This document shows, in pieces, positions 37,837 to 45,014 of a stretch of 60,915 nt of DNA. Made by a program: the position numbers and the translations under genes. Where the stretch lies: contig NZ_JAYRMI010000016.1 in NCBI RefSeq assembly GCF_041904905.1, positions 1 to 60,915 of the forward strand, in the 5' to 3' direction. The first letter of the stretch is position 1, and every line of letters begins with the position of its first letter. This DNA comes from Zoogloea sp041904905 (GTDB taxonomy: Bacteria; Pseudomonadota; Gammaproteobacteria; Burkholderiales; Rhodocyclaceae). The notes beneath the pieces were generated by a model, which saw only the letters and a list, made by a program, of their open reading frames with translations, was not told the origin of the DNA and did no database searches.

Positions 37837-37853
37837 TTGGCACATTAAATGCT
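37837..37853 (+). promoter_or_regulatory. Sigma-54 (-24/-12) promoter of the PEP-CTERM gene
   Basis: TTGGCAC at 37837-37843 and ATGCT ending at 37853 place GG (37839-37840) and GC (37851-37852) exactly 10 nt apart. This fits TGGCAC(G/A)-N4-TTGCW with a single deviation in the -12 half. It predicts a start near 37864 and a leader of about 100 nt. The surrounding 37683-37966 is AT-rich and contains no gene. Confidence 0.72.
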
Positions 37854-37966
37854 AAGTTTCGATACGAAACAGACTTTCACGCCACTCCACTCGTAATCCG
37901 CTCGGCCGCGGAGGATGGGTCGGCGAATTGTCTGCGCGTTGCAATTCAATCAAGGAGATCCAACCC

Positions 37967-38785
37967 ATGAAAAAGACGGCCTTGCTCGCAGTAGCGGCTG
38001 CGCTGACCACGGTCAGTGCTGGCGCCAACGCAGCTGTTTATTCGACGACCTTCCAGAACCTCACCGGCAACTTCCTGATCAGCGGTTTCGGCGTCGATAC
38101 CGCCGGCGCCACCGATGCGGACCTCGATTCCAAGTTCACGGTTTCGCTGACCAACGTCAACGGCAAGGTCACCATCGAAGTGCCCATCGCCGCCGACTAC
38201 AAGGTCTACGCCAAGGCTGGCTCCACTTCGTTCATCGACTTTGACGGTGTCGTCGGCCCCGACCTGGGCGTCGCCTACGCTGCCAACACCCTGATCGGCA
38301 GTGGCCCGCTGGCTGTCACCAACACCAGCACCAAGCTCGTCGAGTTCGACTTCAACGGCGTCGGCACCACCTCCCTCAAGCTGGACGGCGTCTCCCAGGC
38401 GATTCCCTACTCCACCGGCAGCATCACCGTGAGCGGCGCCGGTGCCACCGCGCTGTTCGGTTCGCTCCTCGGTCTGGGTTCCTTCCTGAGCGGCCCGGTT
38501 TCCGGCACCGTCGATATTCTCTACACCGTCTCCCAGGATCGCATCGACATCACCATCGATGAAGCCAACCTGATCGGCGGCAAGTTCGAGAACGCCCTGC
38601 TGACCCTCGACAACATGCCCGCCGGCTTCATCCCGGGCAAGGGCGCTGGCAACCGCGATGCCATCATCGATGGCACCTTCGCCTCCAATGGTGTGATCTA
38701 CGCCGTCTCCGAGCCCGCCTCCATGGCGCTGCTGGGTCTTGGCATGGCTGGCCTCGCGGCCGTCCGTCGCCGCAAGGCTGCCTGA
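37967..38785 (+). CDS. PEP-CTERM sorting domain protein (SEP variant)
   Basis: A 272-residue exported protein of unknown function. It has a signal peptide (about 1-23, MKKTALLAVAAALTTV... ending GANA), a Thr/Ser/Gly-rich beta-type body, and a C-terminal PEP-CTERM signal: a SEPAS motif in place of PEP, a hydrophobic segment, then RRRKAA. Such proteins are processed by an exosortase and released to the surface; no exosortase gene is in this window. AAGGAGA precedes the ATG. Expression appears to be RpoN-dependent, and a UUCG-loop terminator follows. Confidence 0.88.
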   Translation: MKKTALLAVAAALTTVSAGANAAVYSTTFQNLTGNFLISGFGVDTAGATDADLDSKFTVSLTNVNGKVTIEVPIAADYKVYAKAGSTSFIDFDGVVGPDLGVAYAANTLIGSGPLAVTNTSTKLVEFDFNGVGTTSLKLDGVSQAIPYSTGSITVSGAGATALFGSLLGLGSFLSGPVSGTVDILYTVSQDRIDITIDEANLIGGKFENALLTLDNMPAGFIPGKGAGNRDAIIDGTFASNGVIYAVSEPASMALLGLGMAGLAAVRRRKAA

Positions 38786-38806
38786 TAAGCCAGTCTTGTC
38801 GGTTTG

Positions 38807-38834
38807 AGCGGCAGCCTTCGGGCTGCCGCTTTTC
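38807..38834 (+). terminator. Rho-independent terminator after the PEP-CTERM gene
   Basis: A perfect 10-bp stem (38807-38816 and 38821-38830) with a TTCG loop, followed by a T-rich stretch, 21 bases past the stop. Confidence 0.88.
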
Positions 38835-38929
38835 GTTTCAGCCAGCCAGCTGAGGGCAGGCGGCAAGCGCCCCGACGATCCGCCCGGCCACGCCGAACCG
38901 CGCTAACGCAAAATATTTTCAAATGGGGG

Positions 38930-38958
38930 TTTACAGGTGCCAGGTCGATGTCTATAAT
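38930..38958 (+). promoter_or_regulatory. Sigma-70 promoter of the tRNA array
   Basis: TTTACA (38930-38935) and a perfect TATAAT (38953-38958) are separated by 17 nt, the optimum spacing. The first tRNA begins 15 bases further on. Confidence 0.88.
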
Positions 38959-38973
38959 GCGGTCTTCTTTGAC

Positions 38974-39049
<76 letters not shown>

Positions 39050-39058
39050 AAAGAAATT

Positions 39059-39134
39059 GTCCCCATCGTCTAGAGGCCTAGGACACCGCCCTTTCACGGC
39101 GATAACCGGGGTTCGAATCCCCGTGGGGACGCCA
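39059..39134 (+). tRNA. tRNA-Glu (TTC), copy 1
   Basis: A complete 76-nt tRNA with CCA. Anticodon loop CTTTCAC gives TTC. All three Glu copies here are identical and share a C27-A43 mismatch at the top of the anticodon stem. It begins 9 bases after tRNA-Ala, so the two are co-transcribed. Confidence 0.97.
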
Positions 39135-39157
39135 GTCAAAAGTCCTGTTTCAGGCAG

Positions 39158-39167
39158 NNNNNNNNNN
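39158..39167. other. Assembly gap (10 N) inside the tRNA array
   Basis: Ten N lie between tRNA-Glu copy 1 and tRNA-Asp copy 1. The 99 bases before the gap are identical to 39487-39585, and the bases from 39183 to 39265 are identical to 39619-39701, so the gap sits inside a repeat. Its true length and the number of tRNAs are uncertain. Confidence 0.98.
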
Positions 39168-39188
39168 CGGGGCGGTAGTTTAAAGCGC

Positions 39189-39265
39189 GGAGTGGTAGTT
39201 CAGTCGGTTAGAATACCGGCCTGTCACGCCGGGGGTCGCGGGTTCGAGTCCCGTCCACTCCGCCA
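39189..39265 (+). tRNA. tRNA-Asp (GTC), copy 1
   Basis: A complete 77-nt tRNA with CCA. Anticodon loop CTGTCAC gives GTC for aspartate. It is identical to the copy at 39625 and begins 22 bases after the assembly gap. Confidence 0.97.
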
Positions 39266-39291
39266 CAAGTTTGAAGTTTTGCAGTGCGTAG

Positions 39292-39367
39292 GTCCCCATC
39301 GTCTAGAGGCCTAGGACACCGCCCTTTCACGGCGATAACCGGGGTTCGAATCCCCGTGGGGACGCCA
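39292..39367 (+). tRNA. tRNA-Glu (TTC), copy 2
   Basis: A complete 76-nt tRNA with CCA, identical to copies 1 and 3. Its flanks differ from those of the other copies, so it marks the junction between the two repeated Ala-Glu-Asp blocks. Confidence 0.97.
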
Positions 39368-39392
39368 GCCTTCGCTGGTAGTAAAACAATTT

Positions 39393-39468
<76 letters not shown>

Positions 39469-39486
39469 AATTTGCGGTACTTTCTG

Positions 39487-39562
39487 GTCCCCATCGTCTA
39501 GAGGCCTAGGACACCGCCCTTTCACGGCGATAACCGGGGTTCGAATCCCCGTGGGGACGCCA
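39487..39562 (+). tRNA. tRNA-Glu (TTC), copy 3
   Basis: A complete 76-nt tRNA with CCA. Together with 23 bases of 3' flank it forms a 99-nt exact repeat of 39059-39157. Confidence 0.97.
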
Positions 39563-39624
39563 GTCAAAAGTCCTGTTTCAGGCAGTTTCGGCCAAAGCCC
39601 GGTCGGAGCGGCAGGTCCAAGCGC

Positions 39625-39701
39625 GGAGTGGTAGTTCAGTCGGTTAGAATACCGGCCTGTCACGCCGGGGGTCGCGGGTTCGAGTCCCGTCCACTCCGCC
39701 A
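39625..39701 (+). tRNA. tRNA-Asp (GTC), copy 2
   Basis: A complete 77-nt tRNA with CCA, the last gene of the array. A terminator follows about 45 bases downstream. Confidence 0.97.
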
Positions 39702-39745
39702 GTCATTCGCCAGTCGCAAAAGTGCAGCTCCTTGCTGCATGCCAA

Positions 39746-39778
39746 GCCCTAGTCTCCTCCTGGAGCCTAGGGTTTTTT
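39746..39778 (+). terminator. Terminator of the tRNA array
   Basis: A two-part stem (CCCTAG at 39747-39752 with 39767-39772, then CTCC with GGAG inside) is followed by six T residues. Confidence 0.85.
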
Positions 39779-39872
39779 GCTTTGATCGGGCGTGCCCGCA
39801 AGGCGGGTGCTTGGTTTCGATGGGGCGGGTTCTCGTGCCCGGGTGTTCGTCGCGTGTGCCGGCGACGGCCAA

Positions 39873-39903
39873 CAAAAAACCCCCGGGGGGTGCCCAGGGG
39901 TTT
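39873..39903 (-). terminator. Terminator of the second PEP-CTERM gene
   Basis: On the minus strand, a 7-bp stem (39877-39883 with 39897-39903) and an inner GC stem run into a T tract. It begins 30 bases past the stop of the PEP-CTERM gene and faces the tRNA terminator. Confidence 0.8.
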
Positions 39904-39932
39904 GGCATTGTCAGGCCTCAGCCCGGCAGTGC

Positions 39933-40724
39933 TCAGGTGCGACGGCGGCGCAGGGCGGCGAGGCCACCCAGGCCCAGCGCCACGAGGCTCATGGATGCAG
40001 GCTCCGGCACCTGCAGCGTCACCGGATAATCGCCGGCGTACGACACGCCATCCTGCGCGTGCACACCCGATACGCCCGGCTGGGCAAAGGAGTACAGGTA
40101 GCTGGTGGCGCCGTTGTAGGTCACCTTCACGACCTCGCTGGCGTAGGCGGTAGCCGGCGCGCTGGGGTCGATGGTCTTGAGGAAGGCGCCTGCATTGAGC
40201 AGACCCGCCAGGCCGATCGTGACCGCGTCGTTGTTGAGCAGCACGTAAGAGATGTTCGGGTCGCTCACCAGTTGATAAGGCGCGCGGCCGCCCAGGGCGG
40301 CGTTGGCGGTGCCGAAGCCGGCAACTGCGGTGCTCAACTGGCTGGCGGTGATGTCGGTGCCGAAGGCGGCTTTGTAGGCGCCGCTGATGTAGCTGGTGGT
40401 GAGGGCGGTAGCGTTGCCGCCCACAAACCAGTCGGCCATCGTCAGGCTGCTCAGGGTGATGGCGTTGCCGTTGAGGGTGCCGGTGAGCGTGCTCACCGGG
40501 CCGCCGAACTTGCTCAGTTCCACGTTACCGCCGGGGGTGGTGGAGTCGCCAGCGAGCACGCCGATGAGGGTGGCGGAGGCGCTGGGGGCGAGCACGCCCG
40601 CCGGACCTTCGGCCCAGAGGATCACCGATCCGGTGGTGCTGGGGGACTGGATGCTGTAAGCGGCTGCGGCCCCGGAGCCGAGTGCCAGCACGAGGGCGGC
40701 GGCAAGCTTGGTAGATTTCATCAT
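39933..40724 (-). CDS. PEP-CTERM sorting domain protein
   Basis: A 263-residue exported protein of unknown function. A signal peptide (about 1-22, ending GAAAA) precedes a Ser/Thr/Gly/Ala-rich body without a known enzymatic motif. The last 26 residues form a canonical PEP-CTERM signal: VPEPAS, a hydrophobic helix and RRRRT. A GGAG-like site lies upstream of the tandem ATGs at 40724 and 40721. It is a separate family from the protein at 37967 apart from the sorting tail, and is transcribed toward the tRNA array. Confidence 0.9.
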   Translation of the reverse strand: MMKSTKLAAALVLALGSGAAAAYSIQSPSTTGSVILWAEGPAGVLAPSASATLIGVLAGDSTTPGGNVELSKFGGPVSTLTGTLNGNAITLSSLTMADWFVGGNATALTTSYISGAYKAAFGTDITASQLSTAVAGFGTANAALGGRAPYQLVSDPNISYVLLNNDAVTIGLAGLLNAGAFLKTIDPSAPATAYASEVVKVTYNGATSYLYSFAQPGVSGVHAQDGVSYAGDYPVTLQVPEPASMSLVALGLGGLAALRRRRT

Positions 40725-40852
40725 CGAAACAACTCCTGAAGTTCATGTTTGACGACCGGCGGCGAAGGCTTGCCGGCGGTCGTCGTCAAAGCCCTCCGCC
40801 AGATCGGCGGGCAGGGCGTCAACGCGCACTCGCTTCTTCGGTCGTGCGCTGA

Positions 40853-40868
40853 CGCGTAACAAATACCA
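40853..40868 (-). promoter_or_regulatory. Weak sigma-54-like element upstream of the PEP-CTERM gene
   Basis: On the minus strand TGGTAT, then 7 nt, then CGC gives GG and GC exactly 10 nt apart, the sigma-54 spacing. The -12 half (ACGCG) departs from TTGCW. It would start transcription about 118 nt upstream of the ATG at 40724. I give it low confidence alone; similar placement upstream of the other PEP-CTERM gene adds weight. Confidence 0.35.
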
Positions 40869-40899
40869 CGCCCAATATGAGGAATTGAGGCTGGGTTGG

Positions 40900-40914
40900 T
40901 CGATTGACAATCGA
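40900..40914. promoter_or_regulatory. 15-bp palindrome upstream of the PEP-CTERM gene
   Basis: A perfect 7-bp inverted repeat (TCGATTG and CAATCGA) around a single A, centred at 40907 and about 40 bases upstream of the sigma-54-like element. It could be a regulator binding site; the protein is unknown. Confidence 0.45.
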
Positions 40915-41211
40915 TAACAAAATTGAGTGTCGCAGTTGCATGCGATGCTGAGATAACGGGCTCAAACTCCGCTCCCAAAATGGGCGTGGCATCGATGGCG
41001 ACCCTTCGGGGAGGTTTGCGCCCTCCGGTGCCGAGGGTCGGTCACGGTGAGGGGGGCGCTGTCGTGCTGTGCCGCACCAAATCGTGGCGGCATGGGGTGG
41101 GCGGGTATGTCGTTTTTCTGTGTTGCAGGTATGGGCGTGTGCGAGCTGCTTTCACCCTCGCCGCAGCCTGGGAGTGTCGGAATTTTTTACACAGTTTGTT
41201 AAATATTGATA

Positions 41212-41234
41212 AATCATAAAATAGTGTTATGATT
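41212..41234. promoter_or_regulatory. Inverted repeat upstream of the exopolysaccharide promoter
   Basis: Perfect 8-bp arms AATCATAA (41212-41219) and TTATGATT (41227-41234) are separated by 7 nt in an AT-rich segment. The repeat ends 16 bases before the sigma-54 element, a place where an activator or repressor could bind. Confidence 0.5.
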
Positions 41235-41250
41235 AGTAAGGACATTATTT

Positions 41251-41267
41251 TTGGTGTGGAATTTGCT
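41251..41267 (+). promoter_or_regulatory. Sigma-54 (-24/-12) promoter of the exopolysaccharide locus
   Basis: TTGGTGTGGAATTTGCT fits the degenerate consensus TGGYRYR-N4-TTGCW at every position. GG is at 41253-41254 and GC at 41265-41266, exactly 10 nt apart. Transcription should start near 41278. It implies RpoN plus an enhancer-binding activator, which is not encoded in this window. Confidence 0.75.
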
Positions 41268-41593
41268 TGAAAGCCGCCTGATTGCTGGCTTTGGCGGCTT
41301 CGCGGGGCTTGATGATCGGGTGGTTTTCTGCTTGTTCCGGTGTTTTGCGACGTGCAGGCCCAGCAGGTCTTTTTGCCGCCAGTCGCCATCTGTTTGGTGT
41401 TCCATGTGGAATATTTCCGGGGTTGCTCTGCAAGATTTTGTAAAATGCATCACGGTTAGCTTCATGGGGTGCAGGGGTTGGCCGGTGTGTCCGGTGCCGG
41501 TGTCGAATGGCGGCGATGTCTTGCCGTGTTGCCGGTTTCTCTCCCCGGGTAGGGTGGGTTCAGGCTGTTTCGCTGTAGCTGAGGGTCAATGAA

Positions 41594-43096
41594 ATGTTTT
41601 CGCTTGCGCTGTTCCTGATGGGGGTTGTGGTGTCCGCGGTGGCCATCCACTACGGCATCCAGGGCGCCCATCGGTTTGGGGTTGTCGACAAGCCGGGCGG
41701 CCACAAAGCGCACGATACCGTCACGCCCTTTGTTGGCGGGCTGGGCATTCTCGCCGCCATGCTGACTGCCGGCTATGTGGTCAGCCACTACTTTCCGGCC
41801 TTCGGCGACCGTATTTTCGTGCTCATGGCCGGCGCGCTCATCCTGTTCGTGACGGGCTTTGCCGACGACATCCTCCATCTCAACTACAAGATCCGCTTCG
41901 GTATCCAGGCCGGTGTGGGGTTGATGATGGTTTACTGGGGGGGCGTGCAGCTTGCCGATCTGGGGCAGCTCGCCTCCGACGACCTGCTGCTGCTGGGCTT
42001 CCTGGGTGTGCCGCTCACCCTGGTGGCCACCATTGGCGCCATCAACGCGCTCAACATGATCGACGGCATCGACGGGCTCTCGGGTTCCCTGTCCATCGTC
42101 AGCCTGCTGTTGATTGCCCTCGCCGTCTATATCTCCGGCGATCTGGCTTACTTCTCGCTCATCATCATCGTGGCCGGTGGGGTGGCGGGCTTTCTGCTTT
42201 TCAACCTGCGCTACCTGGGATGGCGTCGGGCCCGCTGTTTCATGGGCGACAACGGCAGCATGCAGCTGGGTTTCCTGTTCGCGTGGCTGCTCTCCGATCT
42301 TTCCCAGGCTAACGACAGCGTGCGGGCCATCACGCCCATCACCACCCTGTGGCTGTTTGCCGTGCCGCTCATCGACACCCTCTGCGTGATGCTGCGCCGG
42401 ATGTGGATGGGGCGCTCCCCCTTCCATGCCGACCGCAACCACCTCCACCACCTCTTCCTGCGCGCCGGCTTCCGGGTGCAGGACGCCGTGCTGGTGCTGG
42501 CGCTGGTGCAGTTCTGCTTTGGCGCGGTGGGCCTTCTGGGTATGTACGCCGGGGTGGATGAGCTGGCGATGCTGGCCGCCTTCGTGATGGTGTTTGCGGC
42601 GTGCTTCTTCATCGTGCTGCGCCCGTGGCGGCTGGTGCCGCTGCTGCGGCGCATTCACCGGGTGCTGGGCATGACCTCCGTGCATGCGGTGGGGGTGCAT
42701 GTGGCGGGCCTCTCCGAGCCGCGCCTGGCCCCGTTTGCAGAAATGCTCAACCGCTGCATCGGGCCGCACGTGGATTTCCGCTTCCGCGCCTACCGCACCG
42801 AGGGTGAAGGCGGTCCGGGCTGCTACGGCGTGATCCAGCTGCTTGGCGACGATCAGGATCTTACCCAGCTGCAGATCAGCCGCATCATTGCCGTGCTGCG
42901 CCGCGAGGTGGGGCGCGAACCGGGCGTGAAGATCCGCCAGTTTGTCGACCGCAAGGAATCTCACGACCGCCGCGTGGGCGCCCACTTCCGCCGCGAAGAG
43001 CGCCGCGGAGCGGATCGGCGCGCCTCTGGCAAGTCTGCGCTGGTATATCGGCTCGACAGCGCTGCCGGCGAGCCCAGCATCGTGGCGCAGGGCTGA
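41594..43096 (+). CDS. WecA/MraY-type polyprenyl-phosphate sugar-1-phosphate transferase with C-terminal extension
   Basis: This enzyme starts the repeat unit by transferring a sugar-1-phosphate (HexNAc type by family) to undecaprenyl phosphate at the inner membrane. The core (about 1-350) has about ten membrane segments, the DD pair at 91-92 (GFADD), the NMIDGIDG motif (Asp157, Asp160), FMGDNGSM and the RNHLHH loop. The protein is 500 residues, about 140 longer than WecA. The extra soluble C-terminus (about 350-500) ends in a stretch dense in Arg and Glu. First gene of the locus, with Wzb 15 bases downstream. Confidence 0.92.
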   Translation: MFSLALFLMGVVVSAVAIHYGIQGAHRFGVVDKPGGHKAHDTVTPFVGGLGILAAMLTAGYVVSHYFPAFGDRIFVLMAGALILFVTGFADDILHLNYKIRFGIQAGVGLMMVYWGGVQLADLGQLASDDLLLLGFLGVPLTLVATIGAINALNMIDGIDGLSGSLSIVSLLLIALAVYISGDLAYFSLIIIVAGGVAGFLLFNLRYLGWRRARCFMGDNGSMQLGFLFAWLLSDLSQANDSVRAITPITTLWLFAVPLIDTLCVMLRRMWMGRSPFHADRNHLHHLFLRAGFRVQDAVLVLALVQFCFGAVGLLGMYAGVDELAMLAAFVMVFAACFFIVLRPWRLVPLLRRIHRVLGMTSVHAVGVHVAGLSEPRLAPFAEMLNRCIGPHVDFRFRAYRTEGEGGPGCYGVIQLLGDDQDLTQLQISRIIAVLRREVGREPGVKIRQFVDRKESHDRRVGAHFRREERRGADRRASGKSALVYRLDSAAGEPSIVAQG

Positions 43097-43111
43097 GAGG
43101 GGTAGCACGTT

Positions 43112-43549
43112 TTGTACGATCGCATTCTGGTTGTCTGTACCGGCAACATCTGTCGTAGCCCCATCGCCGAGTTCCTGCTCCGCGACGCGCTGCAAAGCAA
43201 GGGCCGTACGGTTCAGGTGACTTCCGCCGGCGTGGGCGCCCTGGTGGGAGACCCCGCCTACGAAACCGCGACCGCCATGATGGCCGCGCGTGACATTGAT
43301 CTGGCGCCCCACCGGGCCCGGCAGGCCGATGTGGCCATCTGCCGCGGTGCCGATCTGGTGCTGGTGATGGAAAATCACCACCGGGAAGCCCTCACCGACA
43401 TCGATCCGGCCGTGCGGGGCAAAACCTTTTTGCTGGGCCACTGGGGCAAGTTCGAGATCCCCGACCCCTACAAGCGTTCTCAGGCGGTGTGGGACCGCGC
43501 CGTCGGTTTGATCGATCAAGGCGTGGCCGATTGGGCCCGGCGCTTGTAA
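43112..43549 (+). CDS. Low molecular weight protein-tyrosine phosphatase (Wzb-like)
   Basis: A 145-residue cytoplasmic phosphatase that should dephosphorylate the Wzc kinase tail and so control polymer export. The P-loop C9TGNICR15 (C-x5-R), followed by SPIAEFLL, and the general-acid loop DPYKR are intact. The start is a TTG after GAGAGGGG, giving MYDRILVVC. It sits between the initiating transferase and the Wza gene, typical of Wzy-type clusters. Confidence 0.94.
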   Translation: MYDRILVVCTGNICRSPIAEFLLRDALQSKGRTVQVTSAGVGALVGDPAYETATAMMAARDIDLAPHRARQADVAICRGADLVLVMENHHREALTDIDPAVRGKTFLLGHWGKFEIPDPYKRSQAVWDRAVGLIDQGVADWARRL

Positions 43550-43654
43550 CGCTTTTCACAACAATCGTGTCCGATGTGTGTCTTGTGCCCTATGACGTTA
43601 ACAGGGCTCATTTATCATTCAGGTACTGTTCACACAAAACGAGTCAGGGCTTCC

Positions 43655-44875
43655 ATGAACACAATTCCTGATGGAGCGCACGCTCCCCTCACATCTTCAA
43701 CGCCACGCTTTGCGAGCCGCCTGCTGCTGGCGCTGGTGTGCGCCAGCCTGGGCGCCTGCGCGGTTGTGCCGGGCGACAAGGCCTATGGCCTGCGCGACCA
43801 GCAGTCCTCCGTCAAGCTGCCGGTGCGCCAGCCCGAGGCCGCCGAGCCGGTGCCGGCCAATGTAAATATCAAGCCCATCACCGCCGAGCTCATCATCGAG
43901 CAGATGAAGCTGGCCGCCGCCGAACGCCCCACTGCCACCAACGCCAACCTGGGCGCGCGGGGCGGCAAGGCTGCCGGTCCCACTGCTGCGGTGCCCGATT
44001 ACAAGGTTGGCCCCGGCGACGTGCTCACCATCATCGTGTGGGATCACCCCGAGCTAACCACCCCGGCTGGCCAGTATCGCGCAGCCGATCAGGCTGGCAC
44101 GGTGGTGAATGAAGACGGCACCATCTATTACCCCTATGTGGGCTCCTTGCAGGTGGTCGGCAAGACTTCGCGCCAGATCCGCGAGATGCTCGCTTCCCGC
44201 CTGGCCAAGTTCATCGAGCGCGTGCAACTGGATGTGCGCGTGGCCGCCTTCCGCAGCCAGCGCATCTACGTGGTGGGCGAGGTGGCCAAGCCCGGTCTGC
44301 TCCCGATCTCCGACGTGCCGATGACCGTGCTTGAGGCCGTCAATCAGGCTGGCGGCTTTGGCCCCGAGGCCGACCACAGCCGCGTGCTTCTTACTCGCAA
44401 GGGGACGACGTTCCGCGTGGATATCCAGGCCATGTACGAGAACGGCGCCACCGAGCAGAACGCCCTTCTGGAGCACGGCGACATCCTCAACGTGCAGGAT
44501 CGCAGCTTCAACAAGGTGTTTGTGCTGGGCGAGGTGCAGAAGCCCGGCTCGCTGGTCATGACGAAGAAGCGCTCCACCCTTGCCGAGGCCCTGGCCGACA
44601 CCGGCTACATCGCCCAGGACAAGGCCAACCCCAAGTGGATCTACGTGATGCGCGGCGAAAGCGAAACGCCGGAACTCTTCCACCTGGATGGCAGCTCACC
44701 GGACGCCATGCTGCTGGCCGACCGTTTCCCGCTTCGCCCGCGTGACATCGTCTATGTGGATGCCGCCGATGTGGTGCGCTGGAACCGTGTAATCACCAAT
44801 GTGTTGCCGACAGCACAAACCCTGTTCCAGCTGGGTGGGGCCAAGTACCCACTCTTTGGTGGTCGTAACCCCTGA
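43655..44875 (+). CDS. Polysaccharide export outer-membrane lipoprotein (Wza-like)
   Basis: A 406-residue precursor of the outer-membrane export channel. A signal peptide with lipobox LGAC (Cys35) precedes the Poly_export domain (about 115-200; YKVGPGDVLTIIVWDHPEL) and two SLBB domains (about 205-370; VVGEVAKPG and VLGEVQKPG). The ATG at 43655 is chosen because it yields a proper lipoprotein signal. A 105-base gap to wzb and a 139-base gap with a hairpin to wzc flank it. Confidence 0.95.
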   Translation: MNTIPDGAHAPLTSSTPRFASRLLLALVCASLGACAVVPGDKAYGLRDQQSSVKLPVRQPEAAEPVPANVNIKPITAELIIEQMKLAAAERPTATNANLGARGGKAAGPTAAVPDYKVGPGDVLTIIVWDHPELTTPAGQYRAADQAGTVVNEDGTIYYPYVGSLQVVGKTSRQIREMLASRLAKFIERVQLDVRVAAFRSQRIYVVGEVAKPGLLPISDVPMTVLEAVNQAGGFGPEADHSRVLLTRKGTTFRVDIQAMYENGATEQNALLEHGDILNVQDRSFNKVFVLGEVQKPGSLVMTKKRSTLAEALADTGYIAQDKANPKWIYVMRGESETPELFHLDGSSPDAMLLADRFPLRPRDIVYVDAADVVRWNRVITNVLPTAQTLFQLGGAKYPLFGGRNP

Positions 44876-44898
44876 CGGATCAGGTAAAGCCAAGATAT

Positions 44899-44935
44899 GA
44901 ACAGAGCGTAGCGATAACCTAGCGACGCTCTGTTC
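44899..44935 (+). other. Hairpin between the wza- and wzc-like genes
   Basis: A perfect 11-bp inverted repeat (44899-44909 and 44925-44935) with a 15-nt loop and no T tract, 23 bases past the export lipoprotein stop. It may protect the upstream mRNA end or act as an attenuator, lowering expression of the kinase relative to the export protein. Confidence 0.55.
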
Positions 44936-45014
44936 GCTCCACTTTCTAGCAATCAATCCTGTGTAGGGCTGGATAAAACCGGCCTGCTCAGTATCCCGCA
45001 GACAATAGACCGCC

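Larger units (their letters stand above)
40725..41593. other. Long divergent regulatory region (869 bases, no gene)
   Basis: The region lies between the minus-strand PEP-CTERM gene and the plus-strand exopolysaccharide locus. No open frame in it looks like a protein. It holds a weak sigma-54-like element and a palindrome on the PEP-CTERM side, an AT-rich segment at about 41180-41250 with an inverted repeat, and a strong sigma-54 element at 41251. From about 41278 to 41593 it would form a leader of roughly 316 nt for the exopolysaccharide transcript. An 8-bp repeat (41271-41278 and 41293-41300) straddles the predicted start. Confidence 0.75.

Noticed and set aside
39171..39178. GGCGGTAG next to the assembly gap, identical to the core of the RfaH ops element
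   Set aside because: It lies within the tRNA array, is better explained as part of a tRNA-Asp-like repeat, and is not in the leader of the polysaccharide locus.
41251..41592. A 113-codon plus-strand open frame in the exopolysaccharide leader
   Set aside because: It begins on the sigma-54 element itself, upstream of the predicted transcription start, has no ribosome site and a Cys/Trp/Arg-rich composition unlike a real protein.
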